64,000 bases of DNA from Chenopodium formosanum. Taxonomy: Eukaryota > Streptophyta > Magnoliopsida > Caryophyllales > Amaranthaceae. Position 1 is the first letter of the stretch. Each line of letters starts with the position of its first letter. The translations under genes were made by a program, and so were the position numbers. Location: assembly GCA_024500155.1 (NCBI GenBank), contig CM044874.1, positions 43,346,384 to 43,410,383 on the forward strand. Direction: 5' to 3'. Shown in pieces: positions 1 through 9,990 of the stretch. The notes beneath the pieces are model-generated. The model did not search any database. It was not told where the DNA came from and worked only from the letters and a program-made list of their open reading frames with translations.

Positions 1-1386
1 AATAAATAATCAATATCATCACAAATATAATTAAGAATAATCATCATAAACTATAACAATTATAATCATAATCATGTTCATGTTAATATTAAAGCATAAT
101 AATAATAGCAAGATCCTAGGCATGATACTAACAAGATTAATAATAAACCCTAGCATGTCACTAAGCAATAAAAATCAAATCTTTAACCCTAACATGATAC
201 TATCAATCATAAATATTAGGAAGAACATAGGAAACATCAAAACAATCATATTTAATATTATAATTACCCTAGACGAGGTACTAGGAATATCATAATAACA
301 ATATAAACATGATTTCTACATCATAATATCAATTAAAACTATTAAAGTACTTACTTTGAGGCCTCGTACCTCTTTCTAATAACAAAATACACATGTTAGT
401 AACTTCAAGGAAATTAATAAACAAAAAAATTAAATTAAATAATTGAAAGAGAGAGATTTGGGACCAAACCCTTAGAAATTAAACCTTTCACGTCTAGGGC
501 GAAGGCAACTACGAATATGGCTAGGTGTTTCTAAATCTTGTGAATGCGGAATTTTGTATGAAAAAGCAAAGTAAGAATTAAGAGAGAATTAAGAGAGATG
601 AGAGAATTAGAAAACTGATTGTTGATGATAACTCGTGAGAATTGGTGAATGATTAGTGAGAATGGGTTAATGAAAACGGAGTTTTTAATACGATATTTAT
701 AGAGAAAATCATCCAAAAGGATAAATTAACAAAACAGAGTCTGACGCACAAAAAACAGAGCTGGCGCCAACCCTAGCTAGCTGGCGCCAGGCACCAACAC
801 TAGGGCCAGGCGCAAAGCCTGATTTTAACGCGTTTTTTAAAATCAGATAATTTTACTGTACTAGAGGATAAAATCATATAATTTCCTCGAAAATGCTATT
901 TGATTTTAATTAAAACTCTAAAAAGTCAAAAGTCAATTTATCAATGCTAATTGAATTAGGAATGAAAAGAACCTTCTAGAAGAATCTAGAAGACTAAAAC
1001 CATTCCTAATTGCATAAGGAATGATAAATCATATTAGGCCCTCCCCTAGATCATTGGGCCGTGTATAAAGCTCAAACCGGGCCCAGTTTAGTAAATTGGT
1101 CATAACTTCCTCAATATTCATTGGAATTGGGCTTATAATATATCGTTGGAAAGGATTTTGGAAGCCCCATCCAACTACACTACTATTGGACCCATATCAT
1201 GGACCAACCAAACTGGTTTGGCTGTTTTCTTAGAATAAGTTTTCAAAAACAGAGAGAAGTGAAAAAAAGATTAAAACTTTCCGCAACACTAGACTTTCCA
1301 CACTTTCACTTTATTCGATTATGATTCGGCGTGAAAGGTAATCATCACTGGGTTTGGTTTTGGGGAGACACAAATGGGTGTCTACA
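1..1386 (-). repeat. Partial LTR, Ogre-type (Tat) retrotransposon, subfamily A
   Basis: This block matches the LTR at 15476-17526 (position 1 aligns near 16120) and ends at the same terminus TCTACA. Read on the minus strand it starts TGTAGACACC, the usual start of the Ogre-type LTRs here. A TATA box (TATTTATAG, 694-702, read on minus) lies next to a cluster of GGCGCC palindromes at about 745-830. The flank at 1387 is Athila gag coding sequence and no purine tract adjoins the end, so this is best read as the 5' LTR of a minus-strand Ogre running off the left edge, or a solo LTR, inserted into Athila. ATACC (1387-1391) would be one copy of its target duplication; the other copy is outside the window. 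Confidence 0.85.
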
Positions 1387-1654
1387 ATACCCCATCAAGA
1401 GCTGGAGTGAGAGTAAGGTGTGGAAAATCTGTAAGCTTTGGTTGTGAATAATCACTAAGCTTCTTTGGAGCCGTCATCTCTGATTCTGGATCTGAAGATA
1501 CCTCTGAATCGCTAGAATAAGTTGGAGGATCTCGGTGATTATTATTATCACCACAACCCGCCAGAATTTGCTTGTAAAAATTCTTCTGCTTATGGAAGGA
1601 TCGTTCGATCTCAGGATCGAATAGGATGTAACCTGATCTGGAACACCAGGGCAT
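1387..1654 (-). pseudogene. Athila gag N-terminal fragment
   Basis: The start is the methionine at 1654 because it aligns with the ATG at 63821 of the right-hand Athila: both read MP-CS-SG followed by FDPEIERSFH, and the DPEIER motif is typical of plant Athila-type gag leaders. An upstream in-frame methionine (1684) has no counterpart. The frame runs through an acidic Ser/Asp stretch and a D-Y-x-x-P segment like the start of the Athila gag core, and is cut at 1386/1387 by the Ogre LTR. The last residues up to 1382 are read-through into that LTR. Gag would form the particle; this fragment cannot. Confidence 0.75.
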
Positions 1655-1766
1655 AAAAAAGAAATAAAAGCAAATATGAGACATGCCTCAAAGAACTAAC
1701 GTTCTCTGAGACAAAAAGAAATAACCCACACTACAAAAATAATCAGAAATTAAAATAAAACCGTTT

Positions 1767-1783
1767 TTCTGGCAACGACACCA
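1767..1783 (-). other. Primer binding site, tRNA-Asp type, degenerate
   Basis: Read on the minus strand this starts TGGTGTCGTTGCC, a few bases after the LTR end. The intact counterpart at 63685 reads TGGCGCCGTTGCCGGGG, the complement of the 3' end of plant tRNA-Asp. At least three bases differ here. Confidence 0.75.
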
Positions 1784-1788
1784 AATTT

Positions 1789-3174
1789 TGATAGGCTAAA
1801 GTCGTATCACCTATTAAAAAGTAATTCTTCAATCCTCTAACTAATGCAGATAGGGAAGTAGGGCCGAATCCACAGGGAAACAAGTCTTTTTATTCGTAAT
1901 TAATTAAAGCAATCTAAATTATAATGTAACCAATATTTTATAATCAAAGGAAACTAAACTACGGAGATTAAGAGTAAAGAGAAAACAATGAATAAAGGCC
2001 TAGGGCATAGGGTTACCAATAAATAACATTCAAGGGTAAAACATAATAACCAATCATCAATGCATAATTAATCAGATCATAAAGGGCTTTCCCTACGTAT
2101 TACAATCACAGAATTAATCTACCAGTATTAAATCTCATCTCTCGAATCTCGACTTAACCATTTATAAATTAACCTACCTATTGAAACTAAACCTAAACAT
2201 CAATTCTCATCTCTCAAATCTCAAATCAATATTGTCAAACTCATGCATAAAAGATCAGGCCTAATCTAGTCACAGAGCATTAAATCAATAAATAGGAAAT
2301 TAATCTAGCCTTGATAATCAACAACAATAAGTTACCCCTTCATATTATTTATGGATCCCCATAAACCCTAGAAATAAAATTACTCACACATAATTAAATC
2401 TAAACAAATCAAAACAATAAAACAAGACATGATGAAAGAATTAAAATAAATAACTAAGATTAAAGTAGAAGAAATTGTTACCAAAATAATTTGGAATTAA
2501 GAATAAAGTTAAGAACAAAGTATTAGAGAGAGAAACTAATCTAAAACTTAAGTAGAGAGAGAAAATCTAAGAGAAGAATTAAGAAAGAGTCAAAGAAGGT
2601 ACTAAACTCGCTTAACAGAAAAGTATTTATATTCAGCAAGAATCCTAAACTAAAACAAACTTAATCGACGATAATTAACTCCTAAAAATAACATGCGCCC
2701 AATCGGGCGAGGCACCGCCCGATCGGGCGCGCCTTTTTGCTCGTCAGGTACGTTTCTCGCACCCGGCCGGGCGCGCCTTCGGGCGGTAGCACCTTTGGCT
2801 AGGCGGCACTCTTGGGCCACTATTTGGACTTTGATTGGGCTCCACTTCTTCGGGCCAATCTGGATTTCCTCTTCGGGTCTTGAATACTCGGTCCAAATGC
2901 CCCGGTATCTCATATACCGAGCCCTTAATCACCGGTACGATTGCTCTAACCGGCCCTGGGCTATAGAAACTGGTCGTGCTTCTCCAATGCTCGTAGTTGC
3001 TCCATAATATCTCGGGAAAATGCTCCAAAAGAGCAAATCCCTACAAAAGTCAACCAAATCTACGAAAACACTAGAAGACACCAATTAGTAATAAAAGTGG
3101 CTTTAAAGAGCCAAAAACACTACTAATTATGACCAAGGGACGGGGGTAAAATACTATATAAAATAGACATATCG
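1789..3174 (-). repeat. Athila 5' LTR (left copy)
   Basis: It aligns along its length with the LTR at 62277-63679, including the start (CGATATGTC here, TGATATGTC there) and the end CTATCA/CTGTCA. A TATA-like TATTTATA (2624-2631, read on minus) follows a GC-rich palindrome cluster at about 2693-2795 made of GCCCGATCGGGC-type units. Overlapping ORFs in the cluster are by-products of the palindromes and are not genes. Confidence 0.85.
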
Positions 3175-3776
3175 GCAGTCCCAGACACGCAAAACTTAAC
3201 TTGTCAATACCTGAATGCCGATAGGAACACAAGTTCATAAATACATGTAACGATACAGGAACACACAACAGAGACGAAAATAGAATACCGACACGATAGT
3301 CAGCTATTTTAAAAAAACAGATTCCTTGTATTCATATAAAAAAAAAAAAAAAAAAAAAAAAAGAAGAAGAAGGAAGAAAGGATAATAAATAAATAGAAAA
3401 TAATAATGATAAAAATAAGGAGGATAACTATTGACATTAAAAGAGCCATACCAAATTCGTAAGTCCAGCCGAGACCGACATGAGACAAAAGTGCGTTGCC
3501 TAGAATATAATTACAGTTGGGCAGCCACACCCCTGGTACAACTTTGTTTTTCCTACCAGCAGTTACATAAGTACAGTTAAGGAAATACATGCATACTTTT
3601 CTAATTTACCTAACTTCCTACTCATAATGGTATCAAACATACTATGGGGGGGATAAAAACATCTGCGCACCCTATAGTCGTCGGGAACACTTAAAAAATA
3701 AAACTGCTCCATCCAACCTTTATAACTAGTTAGTTTCGGCCAAGCTGTACATTTGCGTGGGGCCGTAAACAATGAT
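3175..3776. other. Unassigned spacer with a minus-strand ORF fragment
   Basis: Between the Athila LTR and the first CACTA element. It contains a 23-base A run (about 3340-3362) and a minus-strand frame at 3563-3772 without a usable ATG. The frame reads ...SYKGWMEQFYFL..., loosely like the aromatic-rich W-x3-FF motif of the gypsy-type 'transposase_28' proteins carried by some Tat elements; this is from memory and weak. No LTR, RNA gene or terminal repeat was recognised. Confidence 0.4.
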
Positions 3777-4104
3777 CACTACTAAAATTCGACCAAATTG
3801 CGACCGTCTCTGACGGTCGTTGAAAATAGCAAAAACGGTCGCTAAACATAGTTGCGACCGTCAACAGTCGTAACGTGGTGGTCGTTATTAACTTAGTCAC
3901 AAAAAAACAAAATTACGACCGCTTGACGGTCGCAAATTTTTTGCGACCGTTTTAAATATTTTCAACGACTGTTTTGAAAACGGTCGCAAATAAATATAAT
4001 TGCGACCGGTATGGTCAGCGGTCGCAAAATTGGATTTAGCGACCGCCTAAAGCCGTCGCTAAAATTTTTAAAAAAAAAACAAAAAAAAAGAAAATACCCC
4101 CACC

Positions 4105-4400
4105 CCATATCTAGCCTCACCAACCCACCACCACTGCCAACCCTATTCACCTTTACCCACCACCACCGTCCACCCTTAATACTACCAACCACCACGAAAA
4201 CACCTTCAACCATCATGAAAACACCTCCAACCACCCCGATAACACCTTCAACCACCACAAAAACACCTCCAGCCACCCCGAATTATCACGAAAACACCTT
4301 TAGACACCCCGAATAACCTTGAAAACAACCCCATCCACCACGAAAACTCCAGCCCACCTTGGATTCACACCCCTTTCCCACGAAAACCCTAATCAGCACC
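4105..4400. repeat. CCACC-rich minisatellite in CACTA copy 1
   Basis: Degenerate units of about 30 bp built from CCACC, ACGAAAACACC and TTCAACC. The minus strand is G-rich. Long low-complexity frames on both strands (about 3962-4316) arise from it and are not treated as genes. Confidence 0.75.
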
Positions 4401-4735
4401 ACAAAAAGCCACCCGTAAACCAAATTCACCAAAAATCAAACAAAATAAGACGAAAACCCAAAATTTAGCGAAAATCAAATAAAAAAAATATAACATAAAT
4501 CAAACAATTTCACTTTGAATATCAAACCCTAAAATAAACGAAAATTAACCCACAAAATTATCCAATTAAAATGTACCCAAAAATCAAACCCAAATATCAA
4601 CAAAAAAAAAAAAAAAACAAATCAAACCCAAAAAGAAACGAAAATCAACCAAAAACAAAACAAAAATAAACCAAAAACACGAAAACATACCACAAACTCT
4701 GAATTTTACCTCGAATTTGGTTTAATAAGGCCAAA

Positions 4736-4777
4736 TTCGACCATGAAAAGTCTAGATCTAGACTTTTCATGGTCGAA
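4736..4777. repeat. Perfect 42-bp palindrome in CACTA copy 1
   Basis: The arms are exact reverse complements meeting at AGATCT (TTCGACCATG... out to the end); imperfect pairing continues a few bases further on both sides. Transcribed, it would fold into a near loop-free hairpin. A diverged version lies in the other CACTA element at 35675-35722. Confidence 0.9.
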
Positions 4778-5059
4778 TTCGACCTTAAAAACCATGAACT
4801 AGTTAACACCACAAAGCTAAGCATCAAACCAACACACCACCAACGTTGCCGGAGAATAAGAGAACGAAAATGGAAGGGATTGAAACTTGGAACGAAAATG
4901 GAGATGTGAAAATGAAGAACAAAAATGGAGAGGAAGGAGAAAGGAAATAGAAGAAGGTAGAGAAGGAGATGGAACCATGGAGGAAAGTTAACATACAGAA
5001 AGCAAAAAGAAGAGGAGGAGAGAGAAAAGAAAGAGGCAGAGGCTAAGAGCTGAGAAACT

Positions 5060-5083
5060 CTTAGGGTTTGTCTCCTTTTATAC
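5060..5083 (-). promoter_or_regulatory. TATA box and telo-box, minus strand, CACTA copy 1
   Basis: On minus, TATAAAAGG is followed by AAACCCTAAG, a plant telo-box, then a CT-rich stretch. A parallel arrangement (TATATA, ACCCTAACCCTAA, CT-rich) lies at 35241-35500 in the second CACTA element. Promoter function is inferred. Confidence 0.5.
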
Positions 5084-5539
5084 CATATACTCTTTAAAAT
5101 AAAAAGATCCCTTTTGTGACCGTTAAAGCGGTCGCAAATTATGACATTTACGACTGTCTTTGACGGTCGCAGATTATGACATTTACGACCGCCTTTGACG
5201 GTTGCAGATTATGAAATTTACGACCTTCTCTGTGACGGCCGCAGATTATGACATTTACGACCGTCTCTTTAACGATTGCCGATTACGACATTTACGACCG
5301 ACTTTGATGGTCGCAAACGATTTAATTTAATTTAGGATTATTTTTAATTGTTCAAACATCCTAGCGACCTTCTAAAAGGCTAAAAACTGTTGCAAAACAG
5401 TCGCAAATTTGCGACCGTTGTCAAAGCAGTCGTAATATTGCGACCGCACAAAAAACGGTCGCAAATTTCATATTTTGCGGCCGTTTTTCAGACGGTCGTA
5501 GAAAAACGGTCGCAATTTAACCGAATTTTAGTAGTGGTC

Positions 5540-6100
5540 TCGTATGACTTATTACTATCCCTGCAGGGTAAAAAGAAATACGGCTTGCTTCAGAATATTC
5601 CTTCCAGGGATCTTCGTCCTTCCGATGAATACCCTGTCTCTCAAGAAGTAGACAGATTTGATGCTTATTGGAGTGTCAGACCTTTATGGGAAGTAATTAC
5701 CCAAAAGGTTCCTCCTTCTTTGCCCAATGATGTAAAGAAGTGGTTGCTCAAGAAACCTTTGAAAAATTCGAAGAAAGATTAGGGTAAAACTAATGTGAAG
5801 TGTCGTCTAGGTGACAGAGTGATTCCTGCCAAGGAACGCTTAGGTGCAAGATTTGAATTCAAAACGCCTACAATGCCTAAGAAGAAAAGTACTATAAAAG
5901 ATAAAGAAATAAGGAAAGCTGACACCACAGAGAAAAAAGCTTGGGTGGAAAAGAAGCATGGAGTCCTAGCTGAAGGGGAGACTATCTACTCTAAGATTGA
6001 ATGTAGGTCCTCTAAAGGATGCCTACTAGCTAAGGTTATGGATGACGAGGAAGAAGCAGACAAAAATTGGAAAAGGGCTAGGAAAGAAAAGAAAGATTAG
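5540..6100 (+). pseudogene. Plus-strand ORF relic antisense and downstream of Ogre pol
   Basis: One reading frame runs from the CACTA end to a stop at 6100 with a single in-frame TAG (5780-5782). The first part is a globular-looking stretch (W-S-V-R-P-L-W, KKWLLKK); the second is strongly charged and lysine-rich to the C-terminus. A possible splice acceptor (CCCTGCAG/GG, about 5570) precedes the best coding stretch. Additional antisense ORFs between pol and the 3' LTR are known in Tat-lineage elements, and the position fits that. I do not recognise the protein. It is truncated at its start by the CACTA element. Confidence 0.45.
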
Positions 6101-6540
6101 GAGCATTGCTTAATTTCAAATTACTAGACTTAGTTTATATTTTTCATTTAAAGTTAATTTATTTCAGCTTTATTAAAATTCCATCAATAATGTAATTTTA
6201 TTTTCTTAATGAAATTTCAGCTTTTAATTAAATTATTTTTATAATGTAATTTTATTTTTTTAATGAAAACCAAAAAATTAATTTTTCCAGAAATTCTTCG
6301 AGTATGGAAGTCGAAAATTTTCCGAAAAACACCGAAATTTGCCCAGAATTTATTTTTAAATTGGCGCCGCTTATTTGCGATTGGTGCCTGCCAAGGAAGT
6401 CTGGCGCCAGGCGCCAATTTCATCGGCTGGCGCTGATGTTTGTTGACTGGCGCCTGGTTCTTCTCTACGACGCAGATATTTCGTCGATCTTCTGTCGAAT
6501 TTTTTATTAATTCTGGGACGCGAGAATGTCGAAAAGTAAG
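6101..6540 (-). other. Non-coding 3' region of Ogre-A element with GGCGCC cluster
   Basis: AT-rich to about 6300, then a cluster of GGCGCC palindromes and half-sites (about 6362-6460) like those in the LTR U3 and leader of the same subfamily. No 3' LTR or polypurine tract was found, so the 3' end of the element at 6541-17526 is missing or displaced. Confidence 0.5.
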
Positions 6541-6606
6541 GTGGCCGCACCCGTAAAGGGTTGCCTACGTATCCTTCCTTAAGGAATAAGGCCAAACGTT
6601 GCTCTC
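6541..6606 (-). other. Conserved fold-back block A (between pol and 3' end)
   Basis: The plus strand reads GGCCGCACCC, then GGGTTGCCTACGTATCC, then AAACGTTGCTC. It is the diverged version of blocks at 36774, 40866 and 50891. A 4-bp stem (ACCC/GGGT, loop GTAAA) replaces the 5-bp stem (ACCTC/GAGGT) of the others, and an inner TTCCTTAAGGAA palindrome replaces TCC-GTTA-GGA. Function unknown. Confidence 0.6.
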
Positions 6607-6627
6607 TTGAGTATCCTACTCAAGGAA

Positions 6628-7875
6628 TTATGGGTAGTATTTTTTAAGTTGGTCAAGATTTGTCATGTTCGAGAACTCATTGCCATCCATATCAGTTAGT
6701 TTCGTTGCACCTCCTGACAGGATTGTTTTGACAATGTAGGGTCCAGACCAATTAGGTCTAAATTTTCCCCTTGGATCTAAAACATTTTTCCTTAGTGCTT
6801 TTAACACCAAGTCTCCTACTTTGATGTTTCTTGTCTTGACCTTCTTATTAAAATGCCTAGCCATGCGAGTCTGATAACACTGAGTGTGATGTAGAGCTTC
6901 TAGTCGCTTCTCATCGAGTAGAATTAATTCTTCAAATCTTGCCCTAGTCTATCCAACTTCATCGAGTTTACTATCTAACGCAATGCGTAGAGATGGTATT
7001 TCTAGTTCGACAGGCTGTACGGCATCCATTCCATATACCAAGGAAAATGGCGTATTTCCTGTTGGCGTGCGAATTGATGTGCGGTAACCCCACAATGCGA
7101 AGTGAAGTTTGTCAGGCCAATCCTTATAATTCTCTGTCATTTTCTCGATGATAATCTTTAGGTTTTTATTAGCTGCCTCCACTGCTCCCATTGCCTGAGG
7201 TCTGTAAGGGGAAGAATGATGATGTTGAATGCCGTATTTTTGAAGCAATTCTTCACATTCGGCTTGAAAGTGAGTTCCATTGTCACTTATCATTTCATGT
7301 GGGACTCCGTATCGACAAATAATATTTCTCTCGATAAAGAGTGCTACATGTTTTGCAGTGAGTTTATTGTATGATTGCGCTTCGACCCACTTGGTGAAGT
7401 AATCAATTGCTAGTAGGATATATTTGTTGCCTCCTGTTCCTGGGGGAGTGATTTTGCCGATGATGTCAATTCCCCATGTAGAGAATGGCCATGGCGATGT
7501 GTAGGTGTAGAGAAAGGATAGAGGAACATGTTGTAAATTGGCATAAATTTGGCACTTAGGGCATCTTTTTACATACTGATGGCAATCCCTATTCATTGTA
7601 GTCCAAAAATATCCTTCTCGCATTATTTTCTGGACTAACATTTTGCCATTTATATGAGTGCCACAGATTCCTTCGTGGACTATTCTCATTGCTCTTTGTG
7701 CATCCTTTTTTCCTATACATAAGAGAGCTCGACCCTTAGGTACCCTTTTATGTAGCTCGTTGTCTATGAGTACATATTGGGAAGCCAAAAGCCTTAATGC
7801 TCGTTTTGCTCTTTTGTCAGCATGAGGAGGGTATTCTCCTTTGGTGACATAATTGAGTATGTCCGTGTACCACGA
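6628..7875 (-). pseudogene. Ogre-A integrase
   Basis: Integrates the cDNA. Visible parts in order: His pair (HEGICGTH) and CPKC of the N-terminal zinc-binding domain, catalytic Asp in GIDIIG, second Asp in SDNGTHF, catalytic Glu in GAVEAANK, then the C-terminal domain (WSGPYIVK, ending LKKYYP). The frame is broken once by a TAG at 6946-6948, apparently a Trp codon changed by one G-to-A step. All three catalytic acids are present. About 85 codons upstream of the first methionine (7788) continue in frame as the linker from the RNase H. Confidence 0.88.
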
Positions 7876-7940
7876 TTCTTCTTCTTCTTCTTCTTCTTCT
7901 TCTTCTTCTTCTTCTTCTTCTTCTTCTTCTTCTTCTTCTT
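7876..7940. repeat. (CTT)n microsatellite, in-frame poly-Glu in Ogre-A pol
   Basis: About 21 CTT units. On the minus strand it encodes an uninterrupted run of about 20 Glu between the second RNase H and integrase without breaking the frame. Confidence 0.9.
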
Positions 7941-7953
7941 TGCCTTGGACTAC

Positions 7954-9234
7954 TTAGTCGTCTTCTATAGCCTGGACGTATGCTGGTTTGTGCCTTTTTT
8001 CTATAGTTAGAGGCATTTTCTCGATTTCCGTGGGAATCCTAACCATTGAGGCTAATCTTGCCGAGGCGTCAACAAATTGATTTTCCTCTTTAGGTAGATA
8101 TGTGTATTCTACCTTCTCTAATTGATCGGTAAGAGTTTCTAGATAGGTTTGGTAAGGGGCTAGACTTTTGCTCCTTACTTTCCACCTTTTAGATATCTGA
8201 TTGATAATCAAAGAAGAGTCTCCTAATATTCTTAACTTTTTTAATTCCAATGCCAAAGATGTTTCAAGGCCTACTACGCATGCTTCATATTCAGCAGCAT
8301 TGTTGATAACGTCGAAATCAAGCTTTATGGAGATTGGAACATGCTCTTCTTTAGGTGATACTAGTAACACTACAACACCACATCCCTTTTGGTTTGAGGC
8401 TCCGTCGAAGTATAAGGTCCAAGTATCATCTTCAGTAACCATTAGGTCTTCGTGTGGAAATTCATTGTCTTGTATTGGCGTCGAGTCTTCTATTGGAAAA
8501 TCTGCTAGAAAGTCTGACACCACGGATCCTTTGATAGCTTTTTGTGGCATGAACCTTACATCAAACTGGGCTAAATTGACTATCCATCTTGATATGCATC
8601 CATTGAGTGTAGATTTCTCAAATATATACTTGAGTGGATCTAATCGGGAGACTACGAAGACGGTATGCACTAGCATGTAATGTCTTAACTTGGTTGTGGC
8701 GCACACCAAGGCGAGGCACAACTTCTCGAGCGGTGTATAGCGTGCTTCGTATTCGAGCATCTTCTTGCTTAGGTAGTAGATTACATTCTCTTTTCCTTCT
8801 ACTTCTTGTGCTAGCATAGCTCCCATTGTCTCTTTGGTAACTGTCAAATATAACCTAAGAGATATTCCGGGAAGTAATGGTGCTAATACGGGAGGATTTG
8901 CGAGATAGGCTTTGATCTTTTCAAAGGCTTTTTCACACTCGTCATCCCATATTACTGGTACATTCTTCTTGAGCTTTTTGAAGATTGGTTTACATATTGT
9001 CGTCAACTTTGATATGAACCTACTTATGTATTGCAACCGGCCAATAAATCCTCGAATCTGTTTCTCAGTCTTGGGCGGTGGCATTGACATGATTGCTTTG
9101 ATCTTGGTTGGGTCGACCTCTATTCCTCTAGAGCTTATGACATAACCCAAAAGCTTGCCTGAGGTGACTCCAAAAGCGCACTTAGATGGATTCAACCTCA
9201 TGTTGTATTTTCTTAGCCTTTCGAAAAATTTCCT
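7954..9234 (-). pseudogene. Ogre-A RT thumb, degenerate RNase H and second RNase H
   Basis: Residues 1-110 finish the RT (LGYVIS, F-I-G-R-L-Q-Y-I-S-R-F). About 110-250 is the original RNase H, which lacks its first catalytic Asp (YLTVTKETMG). About 258-400 is a second RNase H with the expected acids: YFDGAS, AEYEAC, LGDSSL and FVDASA. Two RNase H domains with decay of the first is characteristic of the Tat/Ogre lineage. The frame is closed at its upstream end by a TAA near 9235 and downstream by a TAG before the poly-Glu tract. Confidence 0.87.
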
Positions 9235-9990
9235 TTAGGCTACTTGATGGCCTGGATGGTCTGTTGATTTTACAATCATGTCGTCGACATATACCTCGAC
9301 TTCTTTATGCATCATGTCATGGAGTAAGGCAGTTGCTGCACGTTGGTAAGTAGCACTCGCGTTTTTCAACCCGAATGGCATTATCGTGTAGCAGTAAGTG
9401 CCCCATGGTGTTATAAAAGTTGTTTTCTCCATGTCTTCTTCTGCCATGAGAATCTGGTTGTAACCTGCGTACCCATCCATGAACGAAAGAAGCGCGTGAT
9501 TTGCCGTGTTATCTACCAGAATATTGATGTGTGGCAAAGGGAAGTTGTCCTTTGGACTTGCCTTATTTAGATCTCGATAGTCGACACACATTCTTACCCT
9601 TCCGTGTTTCTTTGGAACTGGGACGACGTTGGCGACCCATTCAGGGTATTTGGATACCTAAATGAAACATGCAGTTATTTGTTTTTGAACTTCTTCTTTT
9701 ATTTTCAGAGCTACGTCGGGTTTCATTCCACGTAACTTTTGTTTTACGGGTTTCATCCCTGGAATTAGTGGTATAGTGTGTTGAGCTATTTCTCTATTAA
9801 TGCCTGGCATATCTTCATATGACCAAGCAAATACATCGATAAATTCTTTAAGTAAGTTAATTAAATCGGTTTTTTCTTGTTTATTCAAAGTTAATCCGAT
9901 TTTAACTTCTCTTTTATAGGCTGAATCGTTTGAGATATGAACCGTTTTAGTTTCTTCAGTTACCGGTGTTTTCTTTTCGAGTGTTTCCAT
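9235..9990 (-). pseudogene. Ogre-A reverse transcriptase
   Basis: Copies element RNA to DNA. Motifs in order: DVFAWSYEDMPGI (a Tat-type lead-in), MCVDYRDLNKA, FMDGYAGYNQI, FITPWGTYCY, MPFGLKNA and the catalytic YVDDMIVKS. A TAG at about 9658 splits lead-in from core, and a TAA at about 9235 separates core from thumb. The catalytic Asp pair is intact. Confidence 0.9.

Larger units (their letters stand above)
1387..3174 (-). mobile_element. Truncated Athila-like Ty3/gypsy element (5' LTR, PBS, start of gag)
   Basis: In minus-strand order the segment holds a 5' LTR (3174-1789), a degenerate tRNA-Asp primer site and the first part of gag, then stops where the Ogre LTR (1-1386) begins. It matches the plus-strand Athila at 62277-64000 in the same order. 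The 3' part was displaced or lost through the Ogre insertion. Athila elements are Ty3/gypsy retrotransposons of heterochromatin, some with an envelope-like ORF; no such ORF is present here. Confidence 0.85.
3777..5536 (-). mobile_element. Non-autonomous CACTA (En/Spm-type) DNA transposon, copy 1
   Basis: The ends are inverted repeats starting CACTACTAAAATTCG; the first 28 bases or so match with a few mismatches. Both subterminal zones are packed with inverted and direct copies of GACGGTCGC/GCGACCGTC (3795-4060 and 5110-5515), as expected for transposase-binding repeats of CACTA elements. No transposase is encoded. Flanking trinucleotides GAT (3774-3776) and GTC (5537-5539) do not match, so the expected 3-bp duplication is not intact. 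The interior, read on minus, has a TATA box, a telo-box, a CT-rich leader, a 42-bp palindrome and a GGTGG minisatellite, the same order as in the element at 35036-36737. Confidence 0.85.

Noticed and set aside
1..1386. 3' LTR of the 6541-17526 Ogre
   Set aside because: The internal side would have to be at 1387, but that is Athila gag and has no Ogre polypurine tract.
2650..3028. Overlapping ORFs on both strands in the left Athila
   Set aside because: They lie in an LTR and span its palindrome array; not kept in the right copy as a shared frame.
3340..3362. LINE or SINE poly(A) tail
   Set aside because: No LINE protein, no pol III boxes and no target duplication nearby.
8201..8680. Plus-strand ORFs inside Ogre pol (8201-8680, 11402-11803)
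   Set aside because: Shadows of the minus-strand coding region, mirrored in neither composition nor homology.
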